Part shown: positions 44,628-54,092 of the stretch, one piece after another
How the letters are laid out: the number at the start of each line of letters is the position of its first letter
How positions within the stretch are numbered: the stretch's first letter is position 1
Assembly: GCA_017466325.1 (NCBI GenBank)
Contig: JAFTUK010000055.1
Span: 21,675 to 85,674 of the forward strand
DNA length: 64,000 nucleotides
Reading direction: 5' to 3'
DNA from: Bacteroidaceae bacterium
GTDB lineage: Bacteria; Bacteroidota; Bacteroidia; Bacteroidales; Bacteroidaceae
Made by a program: the position numbers and the translations under genes
Notes under the pieces: model-generated
Databases searched by the model: none
The model's input: the letters and a program-made list of their open reading frames with translations, nothing else
Told to the model about the DNA's origin: nothing

Positions 44628-45281
44628 TCATCTTAGGGGCACATATACCCTTCTGCGCTCGTCCTCGCCTTCCCAAAGACCGATGACCATATCGTTGTCC
44701 AACTTGAACCACGCACCGAAACCGCAACGTATGTCATTGACAAAACTTCCATACCACAAGCCACCGTCGGCATAATAGTATATGCCCAGGCCATGACGTT
44801 TGCCCTTATAGAACTCGCCCACATACCTGTCACCATTGGCAAAGGTTTGCGACATAAAACTATAGTCGGTGCTATCTGCCACTTCCTGGAGTTCGCGTCC
44901 TCCGTGCCTGCTGATGTATTGTAACTTGCCTGATGTCAGGCTATAACTGCAATAAAAAACCTTGCTTCCAACCGTAGCGTTGTCCTTGCCCAAAGTAATT
45001 CCCTGCATGAGTTCTCCTTGACGGAATTTGCCTATGACAATATCTCCGGAATCGTTGATATATTGGCCATAACCATACAAGGCATAGCGGTTGTCGGCCT
45101 GCCCCACGTACTGTCCGCCATTGGAGTTTATCAGATGTGAATGGAAGTCCTTGACATAATCCACGAAGACGTGCTCGTAGGACCACGGAGCCACGTCGTA
45201 TTTCCGCAGGGGAGTGTCCTGAGCTCTGGAAGGCAGTGCCATGAACACTGCAACCAGAAGTATTGTAAATATCCTTGTCAT
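44628..45281 (-). CDS. Secreted MORN-repeat protein
   Basis: A 217-residue protein with a signal peptide (MTRIFTILLVAVFMALPSRA before QDTPL). The C-terminal half has MORN-type repeats, YVGEFYKGKRHGLGIYYY and WYGSFVNDIRCGFGAWF, with weaker ones earlier. MORN repeats form extended beta sheets that bind lipids or proteins. The longer frame from 45422 overlaps nadD and hides the signal peptide; the ATG at 45281 overlaps the nadD stop by 4 bp, showing coupling. Specific function unknown. Confidence 0.82.
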   Translation of the reverse strand: MTRIFTILLVAVFMALPSRAQDTPLRKYDVAPWSYEHVFVDYVKDFHSHLINSNGGQYVGQADNRYALYGYGQYINDSGDIVIGKFRQGELMQGITLGKDNATVGSKVFYCSYSLTSGKLQYISRHGGRELQEVADSTDYSFMSQTFANGDRYVGEFYKGKRHGLGIYYYADGGLWYGSFVNDIRCGFGAWFKLDNDMVIGLWEGEDERRRVYVPLR

Positions 45282-45880
45282 AACATTTTTTCCCTTATCA
45301 TTTCCCATACCTTGGAGTCCAAGCCCTCGCCTTTGTATTGTGAGTTGTCGATGATTTGCGAACGTATCCATGTGCTGCTGATGTTTATCAGTGGCGTATC
45401 CACGAAGGTGACCCGTCCGCAACCCCCATCCCGCCGTGCATTATCGCATGGTTCTCCCGTTTGCCGGGGGAGTACCATAAGACGGTAACGCTGAAGGATG
45501 TCTTCCCATTTGTACCAGCGATGGAAGCAATCCCAATTGTCCTGTCCTATCACTAATACAAACTCACGGTCGGGGAATTGGGCGGAAAGCGTTTCCAAGG
45601 TGTTGACCATATAGTTAGGCTTTGGCAAACCGAACTCCACATCCGACACCTCCACCGCCTCTACATCACGAACTCCCGCCCGTGCAAGTTCGAGGCGGAA
45701 ACCATCGTCCCACAAACCACTGTCCTTCAAAGGATTCTGTGGACTGACCACCAGCCACATCTCGTCCACCAGACCTTGGCGTACTATTTCCCGAGCCATG
45801 GAGGTGTGACCAAGGTGTATGGGATTGAAACTTCCCCCATACACTCCGGTTATTGTCTTTTTTGGCGCTTGCTTGCACAT
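45278..45880 (-). CDS. nadD: Nicotinate-nucleotide adenylyltransferase
   Basis: A 200-residue enzyme joining ATP and nicotinate mononucleotide in NAD synthesis. The nucleotidyltransferase motif GGSFNPIHLGH is at 15-25, and ISSTWIRS near the C-terminus is the second signature. Length is normal. It is the first gene of a minus-strand operon with the MORN and Gfo/Idh genes and is divergent from yicC. Confidence 0.95.
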   Translation of the reverse strand: MCKQAPKKTITGVYGGSFNPIHLGHTSMAREIVRQGLVDEMWLVVSPQNPLKDSGLWDDGFRLELARAGVRDVEAVEVSDVEFGLPKPNYMVNTLETLSAQFPDREFVLVIGQDNWDCFHRWYKWEDILQRYRLMVLPRQTGEPCDNARRDGGCGRVTFVDTPLINISSTWIRSQIIDNSQYKGEGLDSKVWEMIREKML

Positions 45881-45888
45881 TTCGAAGA

Positions 45889-45926
45889 CAAAGTTAGTCT
45901 TTTCTGCCGAATTTTTGCTATTTTTG
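45889..45926. promoter_or_regulatory. Divergent nadD / yicC promoter region
   Basis: TAACTTTG on the minus strand (45896-45889) lies 9 bp from the nadD ATG, so its mRNA would be nearly leaderless. TATTTTTG on the plus strand (45919-45926) is 27 bp before the yicC ATG. Neither has a good TTTG at the standard distance. Confidence 0.55.
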
Positions 45927-45952
45927 CAGACAAATTTTATATTATATAAGGT

Positions 45953-46831
45953 ATGATACTTTCAATGACCGGATACGGTAAGGCTTCTGCCACATACAAC
46001 GACAAGAAGATTACCGCCGAGATAAAATCCCTGAACAGCAAGGCCCTGGACCTGACCGTACGCATAGCCGCGTGCTACCGCGAGAAGGAAATGGAACTGC
46101 GTGCCATGATCAGCAACACCCTTTTGCGCGGCAAGGTGGAGTTCTCCCTGTGGATAGAGCGCGACGAAGTGGGGCAGACAGCCAAACTGAACATTCCGCT
46201 GATGCAGAAATACATCCAGCAGTTCCACGAGGCAAACACGCAATACGGCATACCCGTGCCCGAAAATCTCACGGAGGTAATCCTGAAGATGCCGGATGCC
46301 GTCAGCAAGCAGGAAACCGTGGAGGAACTGACCGAAGAGGAATGGAACGTGGCACGCACCGTGGCCGAACAGGCAGTGAACCAGCTGATGGAATTCCGCA
46401 CCCAGGAGGGCAAGGCTCTGGAGCAGAAGTTCCGCGAGAAGGCGGACAACATAGAGACTTTGATGAAGAGTATCGAACCTTACGAGAAAGCACGTACCGA
46501 GAAGATCCGCCAGCGACTGGCAGACGCCCTTTCTTCCATCCCCGAGGTGGAGTACGACAGGGGCCGCCTGGAGCAGGAGATGATTTTCTACATAGAGAAA
46601 CTGGACATCAACGAGGAGAAGCAGCGCCTGTTCCACCATCTGGATTACTTCCGCGAAACTCTGGACGGCGAATACGGGCAGGGCAAGAAACTGGGCTTCA
46701 TCGCCCAGGAGATGGGCAGGGAGATAAACACCACCGGTTCCAAGTCCAACCAGGCAGGGATGCAGAACATAGTGGTGATGATGAAGGACGAACTGGAGCA
46801 GATAAAGGAGCAGGTTCTGAACGTACTTTGA
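45953..46831 (+). CDS. yicC: YicC family endoribonuclease
   Basis: A 292-residue protein with the YicC start MILSMTGYGKAS and C-terminal KLGFIAQEMGREINTTGSKSN...VVMMKDELEQIKEQVLNVL, both hallmark blocks. YicC proteins are RNases that take part in small-RNA and mRNA turnover. The gene is next to gmk in many bacteria, as here (34 bp apart). It opens the large core operon that runs to rseP. Confidence 0.94.
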   Translation: MILSMTGYGKASATYNDKKITAEIKSLNSKALDLTVRIAACYREKEMELRAMISNTLLRGKVEFSLWIERDEVGQTAKLNIPLMQKYIQQFHEANTQYGIPVPENLTEVILKMPDAVSKQETVEELTEEEWNVARTVAEQAVNQLMEFRTQEGKALEQKFREKADNIETLMKSIEPYEKARTEKIRQRLADALSSIPEVEYDRGRLEQEMIFYIEKLDINEEKQRLFHHLDYFRETLDGEYGQGKKLGFIAQEMGREINTTGSKSNQAGMQNIVVMMKDELEQIKEQVLNVL

Positions 46832-46865
46832 TGCCGAAGTGTAAAAAGAAGAAAAAGAATTCAGC

Positions 46866-47441
46866 ATGAACGGAAAATGTCTTATATTCAGCGCTCCGAG
46901 CGGTAGCGGCAAAAGCACCATAGTGCAGTGGCTCACGAAAGAGCACCCCGAGTTGAACCTGGTATTCAGCATCAGCGCCACATCGCGCCCCCCACGCGGC
47001 ACGGAACAGCACGGCGTGGAATACTTCTTCCTCACGCCAGAGGAATTCAAGGCAAAGATAGAGGCCGACGAGTTCCTGGAATACGAGGAGGTGTATACCG
47101 ACCGCTACTACGGCACGCTGAAGAGCCAGGTGGAGGAACAACTGAAGAACGGCAAGAACGTAATCTTCGACATTGACATAAAAGGCGGCATCAACGTGAA
47201 GAAGTTCTATGGCGAACATGCCTTGGCGCTCTTCATCCAGCCTCCCAGCGTGGACGAACTGAGAAAGCGCCTCGTTGGCCGTGCCACGGACAGCCCCGAG
47301 CAGATAGAGGAGCGTCTGGCAAAGGCGGAATACGAAATGTCCTTCGCCCCGCAGTTTGACCGCATCATCGTGAACGACGATCTGGACACCGCCAAGGCAG
47401 AGACGCTGAAGGCAATAAGCAATTTCTTAAACGCAGAATAA
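46866..47441 (+). CDS. gmk: Guanylate kinase
   Basis: A 191-residue enzyme phosphorylating GMP to GDP. The P-loop SAPSGSGKST is at 9-18, and the GMP-binding block SATSRPPRGTEQHGVEYFF follows. A normal-length, compact cytosolic enzyme. It is separated from tsaB by 2 bp. Confidence 0.96.
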   Translation: MNGKCLIFSAPSGSGKSTIVQWLTKEHPELNLVFSISATSRPPRGTEQHGVEYFFLTPEEFKAKIEADEFLEYEEVYTDRYYGTLKSQVEEQLKNGKNVIFDIDIKGGINVKKFYGEHALALFIQPPSVDELRKRLVGRATDSPEQIEERLAKAEYEMSFAPQFDRIIVNDDLDTAKAETLKAISNFLNAE

Positions 47442-47443
47442 CA

Positions 47444-48136
47444 TTGGCAACAATACTCAGCATAGAAACGAGCACCAACGTGTGCTCTGTGGCCGTGGCG
47501 GAGGACAACCACGTAATCTTCCGTAAAGAAGACTACGAGGGACCCTCGCATGCCGTTCAGTGCGGTCTGTTCGTGCAGGAGGCGCTCTCCTTTGCCGAGA
47601 GCCATGCCATCCCGCTGGATGCCGTGGCTGTAAGCGAAGGACCGGGCAGTTACACAGGCCTGCGCATCGGCGTGAGCATGGCAAAGGGCGTGGCATACGG
47701 GCGCAACGTACCCCTCGTGTCCATACCTACCCTGCAACTGTTGTGCGTACCCGTGCTCCTGTATCATGAAGAGATACCCGAGAACTCATTGCTCGTACCC
47801 ATGATAGATGCCAGAAGAATGGAGGTCTACTCTGCCGTTTATGACCGGAGTCTGAAGGAGGTACGCCCCATTCAGGCCGACATAGTGGACGGAAACACGT
47901 ATCTGGAATATCTGGAACGCGGTCCTGTGGTCTTCTTCGGCAATGGCAGCAACAAGTGCAAGGAAGCAATCACGCACCCCAATGCCATATTCATTGACGG
48001 CATACATCCGTTGGCCAGCAATGCCGCACCATTGGCGGAACAGCGCCTTAGAAGAGGGGAGACGGTATCGACCGCCTACTTCGAACCTTTCTACCTGAAG
48101 GAATTTCAAGCCACAAAGCCCAAGAACCTATTATGA
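47444..48136 (+). CDS. tsaB: tRNA threonylcarbamoyladenosine biosynthesis protein TsaB
   Basis: A 230-residue ASKHA-fold protein of the t6A-forming TsaBDE complex. The N-terminus ILSIETSTNVCSVAV and SEGPGSYTGLRIGVSMAKG are the family blocks. The start is TTG at 47444, 2 bp after the gmk stop; no ATG is available near it. The stop overlaps the DUF4290 start by 4 bp. Confidence 0.93.
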   Translation: MATILSIETSTNVCSVAVAEDNHVIFRKEDYEGPSHAVQCGLFVQEALSFAESHAIPLDAVAVSEGPGSYTGLRIGVSMAKGVAYGRNVPLVSIPTLQLLCVPVLLYHEEIPENSLLVPMIDARRMEVYSAVYDRSLKEVRPIQADIVDGNTYLEYLERGPVVFFGNGSNKCKEAITHPNAIFIDGIHPLASNAAPLAEQRLRRGETVSTAYFEPFYLKEFQATKPKNLL

Positions 48137-48732
48137 ACAGAACACTACAATACAACACGGAGAAGACAGGCCTGCTAATGTCGGAATACGGACGAATCGT
48201 CCAGGAGATGGTGAACCATTGCCTGACAATAGAGGACAGGCAGGAACGCCTGGCATGCGCACAGGGCATCGTGTCGGTAATGGCAAGCCTGGTGCAGGAA
48301 AAGGCCGGCAACCCTGAGGTACAGAGCAAACTCTGGAATCATCTGGCCCTGATCAGCGGTTTCAAACTCGACATAGACTATCCCGTGGAGATAATTCCCC
48401 AGGCTGAGGTTGCATCGCACCCCTCACCAATGTCCTTGCCACAGGGCAGGATCCGCCACAAGCACTACGGGCGCATCATCGAAGAGGCGCTGAAGCATCT
48501 GAACGAAATGCCCGAAGGCGAAGAACGTGACGCGCTTGTACGACAGACGGCAGACCGCATGAGACAGAACCTGTTCACCTGGAATCCGGACGTGATGAGC
48601 GAAGAAAAGGTGGCGAACGACATTGACGCATACGCCCAAGGACAGAACCTCAGCAGTGCTCTGGAAGGACATCAGTTCGCCAATCTGCACACCCTGCCGA
48701 CAAACATCCTGAAAAGAAAGAAGAAGAAATAA
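48133..48732 (+). CDS. DUF4290 family protein
   Basis: A 199-residue soluble, helical protein matching the Bacteroidetes-specific DUF4290 (MNRTLQYNTEKTGLLMSEYGR start, DIDYPVEI block, lysine-rich end). Function unknown. It overlaps tsaB by 4 bp and murA by 1 bp; its conserved place before murA suggests a link to envelope or growth functions. Confidence 0.88.
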   Translation: MNRTLQYNTEKTGLLMSEYGRIVQEMVNHCLTIEDRQERLACAQGIVSVMASLVQEKAGNPEVQSKLWNHLALISGFKLDIDYPVEIIPQAEVASHPSPMSLPQGRIRHKHYGRIIEEALKHLNEMPEGEERDALVRQTADRMRQNLFTWNPDVMSEEKVANDIDAYAQGQNLSSALEGHQFANLHTLPTNILKRKKKK

Positions 48733-50039
48733 TGTCAGCATTCATAATAGAAGGAGGACGCCCCCTGAAGGGCGAGATTACACCCCAGGGAGCGAAAAAC
48801 GAAGCCCTGCAGGTGCTTTGCGCCACCTTGCTTTCCAGCGAACCCATAAGAATCAGCAACCTGCCCGACATAGCCGACGTGAACAACCAGATACGTCTGC
48901 TGCAGGACGTGGGGGTACGTGTCACACGTCATGGACAGGGCGACATGACCTTCCAGGCAGACAGTGTAGACCTCAGTTACCTGCAGAGCGAGGAGTTTCT
49001 GGAACGATGCTCCCGTCTGCGCGGAAGCGTGATGTTCGTAGGCCCGCTGGTTGCCAGGTTCGGGCATGCCTTTGTCAGCAAGCCCGGAGGCGACAAGATA
49101 GGACGCCGTCGTCTGGACACCCATTTCCTGGGCATACAGAAACTGGGTGCTGACTTTAAGTACGATGCCGAGAAGGGAGTCTTCGAGATAAAGGCAGACC
49201 GTCTCCATGGCACATACATGCTCCTGGAGGAGGCTTCCGTTACAGGCACGGCAAACATCGTGATGGCGGCAGTACTGGCGGAAGGAACCACCACGATATA
49301 CAATGCGGCATGCGAACCCTACCTGCAGCAGTTGTGCATCATGCTTTGCGGCATGGGGGCAAAGATCGAGGGCATAGGCTCCAACCTGCTTACCATTACT
49401 GGTGTGGAGAGACTCGGCGGAACATCACACACCATACTGCCCGACATGATTGAAGTGGGTTCGTTCATAGGCATGGCCGCCATGTGCGGCGAGGGAGTGC
49501 TGATACGCAACGTCCGCTACGACCAGTTGGGCATCATCCCCACCGTGTTCCAGCGCCTCGGAGTACATCTGGAGCGCAGGGGAGACGACATCTATATCCC
49601 CAAGCAGGAACACTACGAGATAGAGTCTTTCCTGGACGGCAGCATCATGACCATTGCCGACGCTCCGTGGCCGGGCCTTACCCCCGACCTCCTGAGTATC
49701 CTGCTTGTCGTTGCCACCCAGGCAAAGGGCAGCGTGCTGATACACCAGAAGATGTTCGAGAGCCGACTGTTCTTCGTGGACAAACTAATCGACATGGGAG
49801 CACAGATTATACTATGCGATCCCCATCGGGCCGTAGTCATAGGCCACGACAAGCAGTTCATGCTGAAAGGGGGAAAGATGACCTCGCCCGACATCCGTGC
49901 CGGTATCGCCATGCTGATTGCCGCCATGAGTGCCTCGGGAACAAGCCGCATAGACAACATCGGGCAGATAGACCGCGGCTATGAGAACATAGAGGAGAGA
50001 CTAAACAAACTTGGAGCAAACATTACCAGAGTAGAATGA
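48732..50039 (+). CDS. murA: UDP-N-acetylglucosamine 1-carboxyvinyltransferase with Asp at the catalytic Cys position
   Basis: A 435-residue enzyme that transfers enolpyruvate from PEP to UDP-GlcNAc, the first committed step of peptidoglycan synthesis. GAKNEALQVL near 20-29 and RGSVMFVGPLVARFG (97-111) are family blocks. The active-site loop reads PGGDKIG, so Asp121 stands where E. coli has Cys115 (PGGCTIG). Asp at this place occurs in Chlamydia, Borrelia and mycobacteria and makes MurA insensitive to fosfomycin. It overlaps the flanking genes by 1 and 4 bp. Confidence 0.96.
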   Translation: MSAFIIEGGRPLKGEITPQGAKNEALQVLCATLLSSEPIRISNLPDIADVNNQIRLLQDVGVRVTRHGQGDMTFQADSVDLSYLQSEEFLERCSRLRGSVMFVGPLVARFGHAFVSKPGGDKIGRRRLDTHFLGIQKLGADFKYDAEKGVFEIKADRLHGTYMLLEEASVTGTANIVMAAVLAEGTTTIYNAACEPYLQQLCIMLCGMGAKIEGIGSNLLTITGVERLGGTSHTILPDMIEVGSFIGMAAMCGEGVLIRNVRYDQLGIIPTVFQRLGVHLERRGDDIYIPKQEHYEIESFLDGSIMTIADAPWPGLTPDLLSILLVVATQAKGSVLIHQKMFESRLFFVDKLIDMGAQIILCDPHRAVVIGHDKQFMLKGGKMTSPDIRAGIAMLIAAMSASGTSRIDNIGQIDRGYENIEERLNKLGANITRVE

Positions 50040-50536
50040 TAGACACCTACAAAATAGGCACACTGACACGCACACACGGCATAAGCGGCGAGTTGTCCAT
50101 GAACTTCACCGACGACGTGTGGGACAGGGCCGATGCCGACTATGTCTTTCTGGAAGTGGACGGCATACAGGTGCCCTTCTTCCTGGAAGAGTGGCGATTC
50201 CGCAGCGATTCCGTGGCACTACTGAAGTTCCAGGACATAGATACCGCTGAGGACGCATTGGAATACGTCGGGGCGGATGTCTATTTCCCTCACGACCTTA
50301 CACCCGAACCCAGCGAGGATGACGAATACACATGGCGGCACTTTACCGGTTGGCAGGTCGTGGACGCCGTTGCTGGAGCAATAGGTGAGATAGAACATGT
50401 CGAGGACTCCACCGCCAATACAATCTTCTTCGTAGGGGACAAACTCATCCCTGCCACAGAGGACTTCATCGAGAGAATAGACGCCAAGGAACGTACCATA
50501 TATATGATTCTGCCCGAAGGGCTTTTGGACTTGTAA
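50036..50536 (+). CDS. rimM: Ribosome maturation factor RimM
   Basis: A 166-residue protein with the RimM N-terminal barrel (IGTLTRTHGISGELSMNFTDD) and a C-terminal PRC-barrel-like half (LTGWQVVD... type with GEIEHVED). RimM helps assemble the head of the 30S subunit by binding S19. It overlaps murA by 4 bp. Confidence 0.92.
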   Translation: MIDTYKIGTLTRTHGISGELSMNFTDDVWDRADADYVFLEVDGIQVPFFLEEWRFRSDSVALLKFQDIDTAEDALEYVGADVYFPHDLTPEPSEDDEYTWRHFTGWQVVDAVAGAIGEIEHVEDSTANTIFFVGDKLIPATEDFIERIDAKERTIYMILPEGLLDL

Positions 50537-50542
50537 ACAGTT

Positions 50543-51688
50543 ATGAAAAGGAAGATTTGCATATTAGGCTCTACCGGAAGCATCGGTACACAGGCCTTAC
50601 AGGTTATAGAAGAGCACAGCGACTTGTTCGAGGCATACGTGCTAACGGCCGGAAACAATGCCGACCTGCTCATCAGCCAGGCTCGCAAATTCGTGCCATG
50701 CGCCGTGGTAATTGCCGACGAGAGCAAATATGACCACGTACGTGAGGCACTGGTCGACCTGCCCATACAGGTATATGCCAGAAGCGAAGCACTCTGCCAG
50801 GTTGTTGCCATGGAACCCGTGGACATGGTGCTGACGGCACTGGTTGGTTTCAGCGGCCTGCGCCCCACCATCGCCGCCATCAAGGCTGGCAAGCCCATAG
50901 CGCTTGCCAACAAGGAGACGTTAGTAGTCGCAGGTGAACTAATAACGGCACTCTGCCAGGAATACAACGTGCCCATGCTGCCAGTGGACAGCGAGCACTC
51001 TGCAATATTCCAGAGCCTTATGGGAGAGGAAAGCCCCATTGAGAAAATCATACTCACGGCTTCGGGCGGTCCTTTCCGCAAGTTCACACTGGACGAGATG
51101 AAGGATGTGACCGCGGCACAGGCGCTAAAACACCCCAACTGGGACATGGGGGCCAAGATTACCATCGACTCGGCAAGCATGATGAACAAGGGCTTCGAGG
51201 TAATAGAGGCAAAGTGGCTCTTCGATGTAGACGCCGACCGCATACAGGTGGTTGTACATCCACAAAGCATAGTACACAGTGCCGTTCAGTTCCATGACGG
51301 TGCGGTAAAGGCACAACTTGGCGCACCCGACATGCGGGTTCCCATACAGTTGGCCATGTCCTATCCCGTCCGATTGGAGAGCAGTTTCCCTCGCATAGAC
51401 TGGTGGGACATGCAGGACCTAACCTTCGAACGTCCCGACCTGGAGCGTTTCCCCTGCCTGGCCATGGCATACGAGGCAATACGCCGTGGTGGCAATGCCG
51501 CTTGCGTGGTAAATGCCGCCAACGAGGTGGTGAACCTGGCCTTCCGACAGGGCAAGTGCGGTTTCCTGCAAATGGCGGAAGTCATCGCGAAAACACTCGA
51601 ACGTGTACCATATATCAAAGAGCCGTCCCTGGAGGACTATCTGGAAACCGACCGCATAGCAAGAATAACCGCAACAGAACTATTATAA
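50543..51688 (+). CDS. dxr: 1-deoxy-D-xylulose 5-phosphate reductoisomerase
   Basis: A 381-residue NADPH enzyme making methylerythritol phosphate, the committed step of the MEP pathway. The NADPH loop is ILGSTGSIGTQAL (6-18); metal and substrate blocks include PVDSEHSA and ASGGPFR. Together with the IspD-family gene at 3268 it supports an active MEP pathway. It lies 6 bp after rimM. Confidence 0.96.
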   Translation: MKRKICILGSTGSIGTQALQVIEEHSDLFEAYVLTAGNNADLLISQARKFVPCAVVIADESKYDHVREALVDLPIQVYARSEALCQVVAMEPVDMVLTALVGFSGLRPTIAAIKAGKPIALANKETLVVAGELITALCQEYNVPMLPVDSEHSAIFQSLMGEESPIEKIILTASGGPFRKFTLDEMKDVTAAQALKHPNWDMGAKITIDSASMMNKGFEVIEAKWLFDVDADRIQVVVHPQSIVHSAVQFHDGAVKAQLGAPDMRVPIQLAMSYPVRLESSFPRIDWWDMQDLTFERPDLERFPCLAMAYEAIRRGGNAACVVNAANEVVNLAFRQGKCGFLQMAEVIAKTLERVPYIKEPSLEDYLETDRIARITATELL

Positions 51689-51720
51689 GAACCGTCTAAA
51701 AGACAAACGACGACATTCCA

Positions 51721-53130
51721 ATGGAAATAATACTGATAAAAGCACTGCAACTTATTTTCTGCCTGAGCCTGCTGGTGTTCATCCACGAGGGCGGACACTT
51801 TCTCTTCGCCAAGTTCTCTGGCGTGAAGGTGGAGAAGTTCTACCTGTTCTTCAACCCTTACTTCCACATATTCTCAACAAGGGACAAATGGTTCACACGC
51901 CTGTTCCCCTATTTCAAGGACAATGAAACGGAATATGGCATAGGCTGGCTGCCCTTGGGCGGATACGTGAGCATAGCCGGCATGGTGGACGAGACAAAGA
52001 GCGCCGAGGACATCGCTGCCAGAGAGCCACAGGAGAGCGATTTCAACCAGAAGCCTGTCTGGCGCCGCTTCCTCATCATGGCGGGAGGCGTCCTGTTCAA
52101 TCTTATCGCAGCATTGGTAATATACTCCGCCATAATGTACACATGGGGACGCGAAATAGTACCGATGCGCAATCTGCCCAATGGTCTTAACTACAACCAC
52201 ATCGCCCACGAGATAGGTTTCCGCAACGGCGACATACCCATAAAGGTGGACGGAGAAGAGATAGAAGGCTACAGCGGTGCCTTGATGATGGACATTTCCG
52301 AAGCAAGCGTGGTAACCGTACTGCGCGACGGCAATGCCGTGGACATAGAGATGCCGGAAGAAGGGGTATCCCTGCTGGAGATGCAGAAGGAGCCACGCTT
52401 CTTCTCCATGCCCATAAAGCCCATCGTGGGATTAGTGGCCGAAGGTACCCCTGCCGAAAAATCAGGCATCAGGAAAGGCGACACCATACTGGAAGTGGGC
52501 AGTGTCCCCACCTATGACATCAGCGACGTCACACTGGAACTGGGACGCAGGCAGGACATCATCGAAGCAGAAGGATGCTCTCACGAGGACAGCCTCCGCG
52601 CCCTCAGTCTTTCCGTTGTTGTCCTCCACGCGAATGCGGCAACTCCAGACACTCTCCAGATGCAACTTTCCGATGATGTCAAATTAGGAGTCATGTGGGA
52701 CGACACCCAACTCAAGGACATCCAGACGGAGCACATATCATACGGCTTCCTGCAGAGTATACCTGCCGGCTTCCAACTGGCATGGAACACCCTGTCCGAC
52801 TACGTGGTGTCCTTGAAGTATCTCTTCAACAAGGAAGGCGTTCAGCAGGTAGGTTCATTCCTTACCATCGGCAGCCTATTCCCTAACACATGGGACTGGC
52901 ACGCGTTCTGGAGCATGACGGCATTCATCAGCATCATCCTTGCCGTAATGAACATCCTGCCCATCCCCGGCCTGGACGGCGGGCACATAGTCCTGCTTCT
53001 CTACGAGGGCATCATGCGCAGGCAACCATCTCCCAGGGTGATGGACGTGATAGAAAAGGTGGGGTTGCTCCTCTTGCTGGGTCTGATGATATTGGCTATA
53101 GGTAACGACATCCTCAGATTCTTTTTCTGA
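51721..53130 (+). CDS. rseP: RseP-type site-2 zinc metalloprotease
   Basis: A 469-residue inner-membrane protease. HEGGH (22-26), in the first helix, is the HExxH-type zinc motif; the third ligand is the Asp of NILPIPGLDGGH near residue 408. Between them lie PDZ-like segments (LVAEGTPAEKSGIRKGDTILEVGSVP). Such proteases cut anti-sigma factors and leftover signal peptides within the membrane. The periplasmic region is longer and more divergent than in E. coli. It ends the core operon, followed by a terminator. Confidence 0.93.
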   Translation: MEIILIKALQLIFCLSLLVFIHEGGHFLFAKFSGVKVEKFYLFFNPYFHIFSTRDKWFTRLFPYFKDNETEYGIGWLPLGGYVSIAGMVDETKSAEDIAAREPQESDFNQKPVWRRFLIMAGGVLFNLIAALVIYSAIMYTWGREIVPMRNLPNGLNYNHIAHEIGFRNGDIPIKVDGEEIEGYSGALMMDISEASVVTVLRDGNAVDIEMPEEGVSLLEMQKEPRFFSMPIKPIVGLVAEGTPAEKSGIRKGDTILEVGSVPTYDISDVTLELGRRQDIIEAEGCSHEDSLRALSLSVVVLHANAATPDTLQMQLSDDVKLGVMWDDTQLKDIQTEHISYGFLQSIPAGFQLAWNTLSDYVVSLKYLFNKEGVQQVGSFLTIGSLFPNTWDWHAFWSMTAFISIILAVMNILPIPGLDGGHIVLLLYEGIMRRQPSPRVMDVIEKVGLLLLLGLMILAIGNDILRFFF

Positions 53131-53183
53131 TTTGATGTTATTTTGGTAGTATTCCTAAGAAGGATTTGTAACGATAGATGTAA

Positions 53184-53224
53184 AATCGCCCCCTTGGAGA
53201 TGTCTTTCTAAGGAGGCGATTCTG
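53184..53224 (+). terminator. Terminator of the yicC-rseP operon
   Basis: AATCGCC (53184-53190) pairs with GGCGATT (53215-53221), extended inside by CCTT/AAGG, followed by CTGTTT. Confidence 0.75.
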
Positions 53225-53233
53225 TTTAGTGTC

Positions 53234-53333
53234 CCATGTGGCGCCTCGCCGAGTCCTCGGTGGCGGTGAACTTTACCGCCACCGACGATAAATCTCACCG
53301 CCAGTGGCGGCTCATTTAACCGCCACTGAGGAC
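53234..53333 (+). repeat. 98-bp GGCGGT palindromic element, copy 2
   Basis: Begins CATGTGGCGCC and shares the order of hairpin arms with 39735-39832: GGTGGCGG, TTTACCGCCACC, CACCGCCAGTGGCGG, AACCGCCACTGAGG. The surrounding 53334-53487 holds no gene. Confidence 0.85.
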
Positions 53334-53487
53334 AAATGGTGATGTCTGGTAGTATGTGTGTCAAATAGGAGGGGAGACATCAACGACGGTTCAGATGACC
53401 AGATGCTCTTATTGGGGTTGCTGTGTGTGTTGTTGTGCTTGTATGTGCGCTTGTAAGTGTTATTTGTTGTGAAATTGATTGTGATAT

Positions 53488-53519
53488 TTTGGAAAAATGC
53501 CAGCTTTTCCGTATCTTTG
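53488..53519 (+). promoter_or_regulatory. Promoter of the Lrp/AsnC gene
   Basis: TTTG (53488-53491), a 20-bp spacer and TATCTTTG (53512-53519), a perfect match. It lies inside the longest frame and so supports the start at 53543. Confidence 0.85.
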
Positions 53520-53542
53520 TGTGTCAAAATGTAAAGAATGCC

Positions 53543-54055
53543 ATGGAAAAGATTGATTCTCTCGACAAAAAGATTTTAGAAATCATATCAAACAACGCCC
53601 GCATACCGTTCAAGGATGTTGCCGCCAAGTGCGGTGTGAGCCGTGCCGCCATTCACCAGCGCGTGCAGAGACTTATAGACATGAACGTGATAGTGGGTAG
53701 CGGATACCACGTCAATCCAGCCAGTCTCGGATACAATACAAGCACGTACATTGGCATCACTCTGGAGAAGGGAAGCATGTACAATGCCGTGGTGAAGGAG
53801 TTTGCCAAGATACCCGAGATAGTGGAGTGCCATTATACCACAGGTCCTTTCACTATGCTTATCAAGTTGTATGCCAAGGACAATGCCCATCTGATGGAAC
53901 TCCTCAACGGCAAGTTGCAACAGATAAACGGTGTTGTAAGCACGGAAACCCTGATTTCGCTGACTCAGAGCATAAAGAAGGAATTGCCAATCGGCGGACC
54001 TCACAAGGAGGCAAAACCACAGATGGAGGAGGACTGGAAGAAGATAACCGATTAA
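53543..54055 (+). CDS. Lrp/AsnC family transcriptional regulator
   Basis: From ATG 53543 the product has 170 residues. The N-terminal winged helix-turn-helix is LDKKILEIISNNARIPFKDVAAKCGVSRAAIHQRVQRL, and a C-terminal RAM domain (YIGITLEKGS, VVECHYTTGPFTMLIKLYAKD) would bind an amino acid or similar effector. A Lys/Glu-rich tail is added. The longer frame from 53423 runs through the promoter. Family members control amino-acid metabolism. The peptidase genes downstream are possible targets but no operator was identified. Confidence 0.92.
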   Translation: MEKIDSLDKKILEIISNNARIPFKDVAAKCGVSRAAIHQRVQRLIDMNVIVGSGYHVNPASLGYNTSTYIGITLEKGSMYNAVVKEFAKIPEIVECHYTTGPFTMLIKLYAKDNAHLMELLNGKLQQINGVVSTETLISLTQSIKKELPIGGPHKEAKPQMEEDWKKITD

Positions 54056-54092
54056 CGAACGGAAAGGGGATAGCATAACAAATACCCAACAG

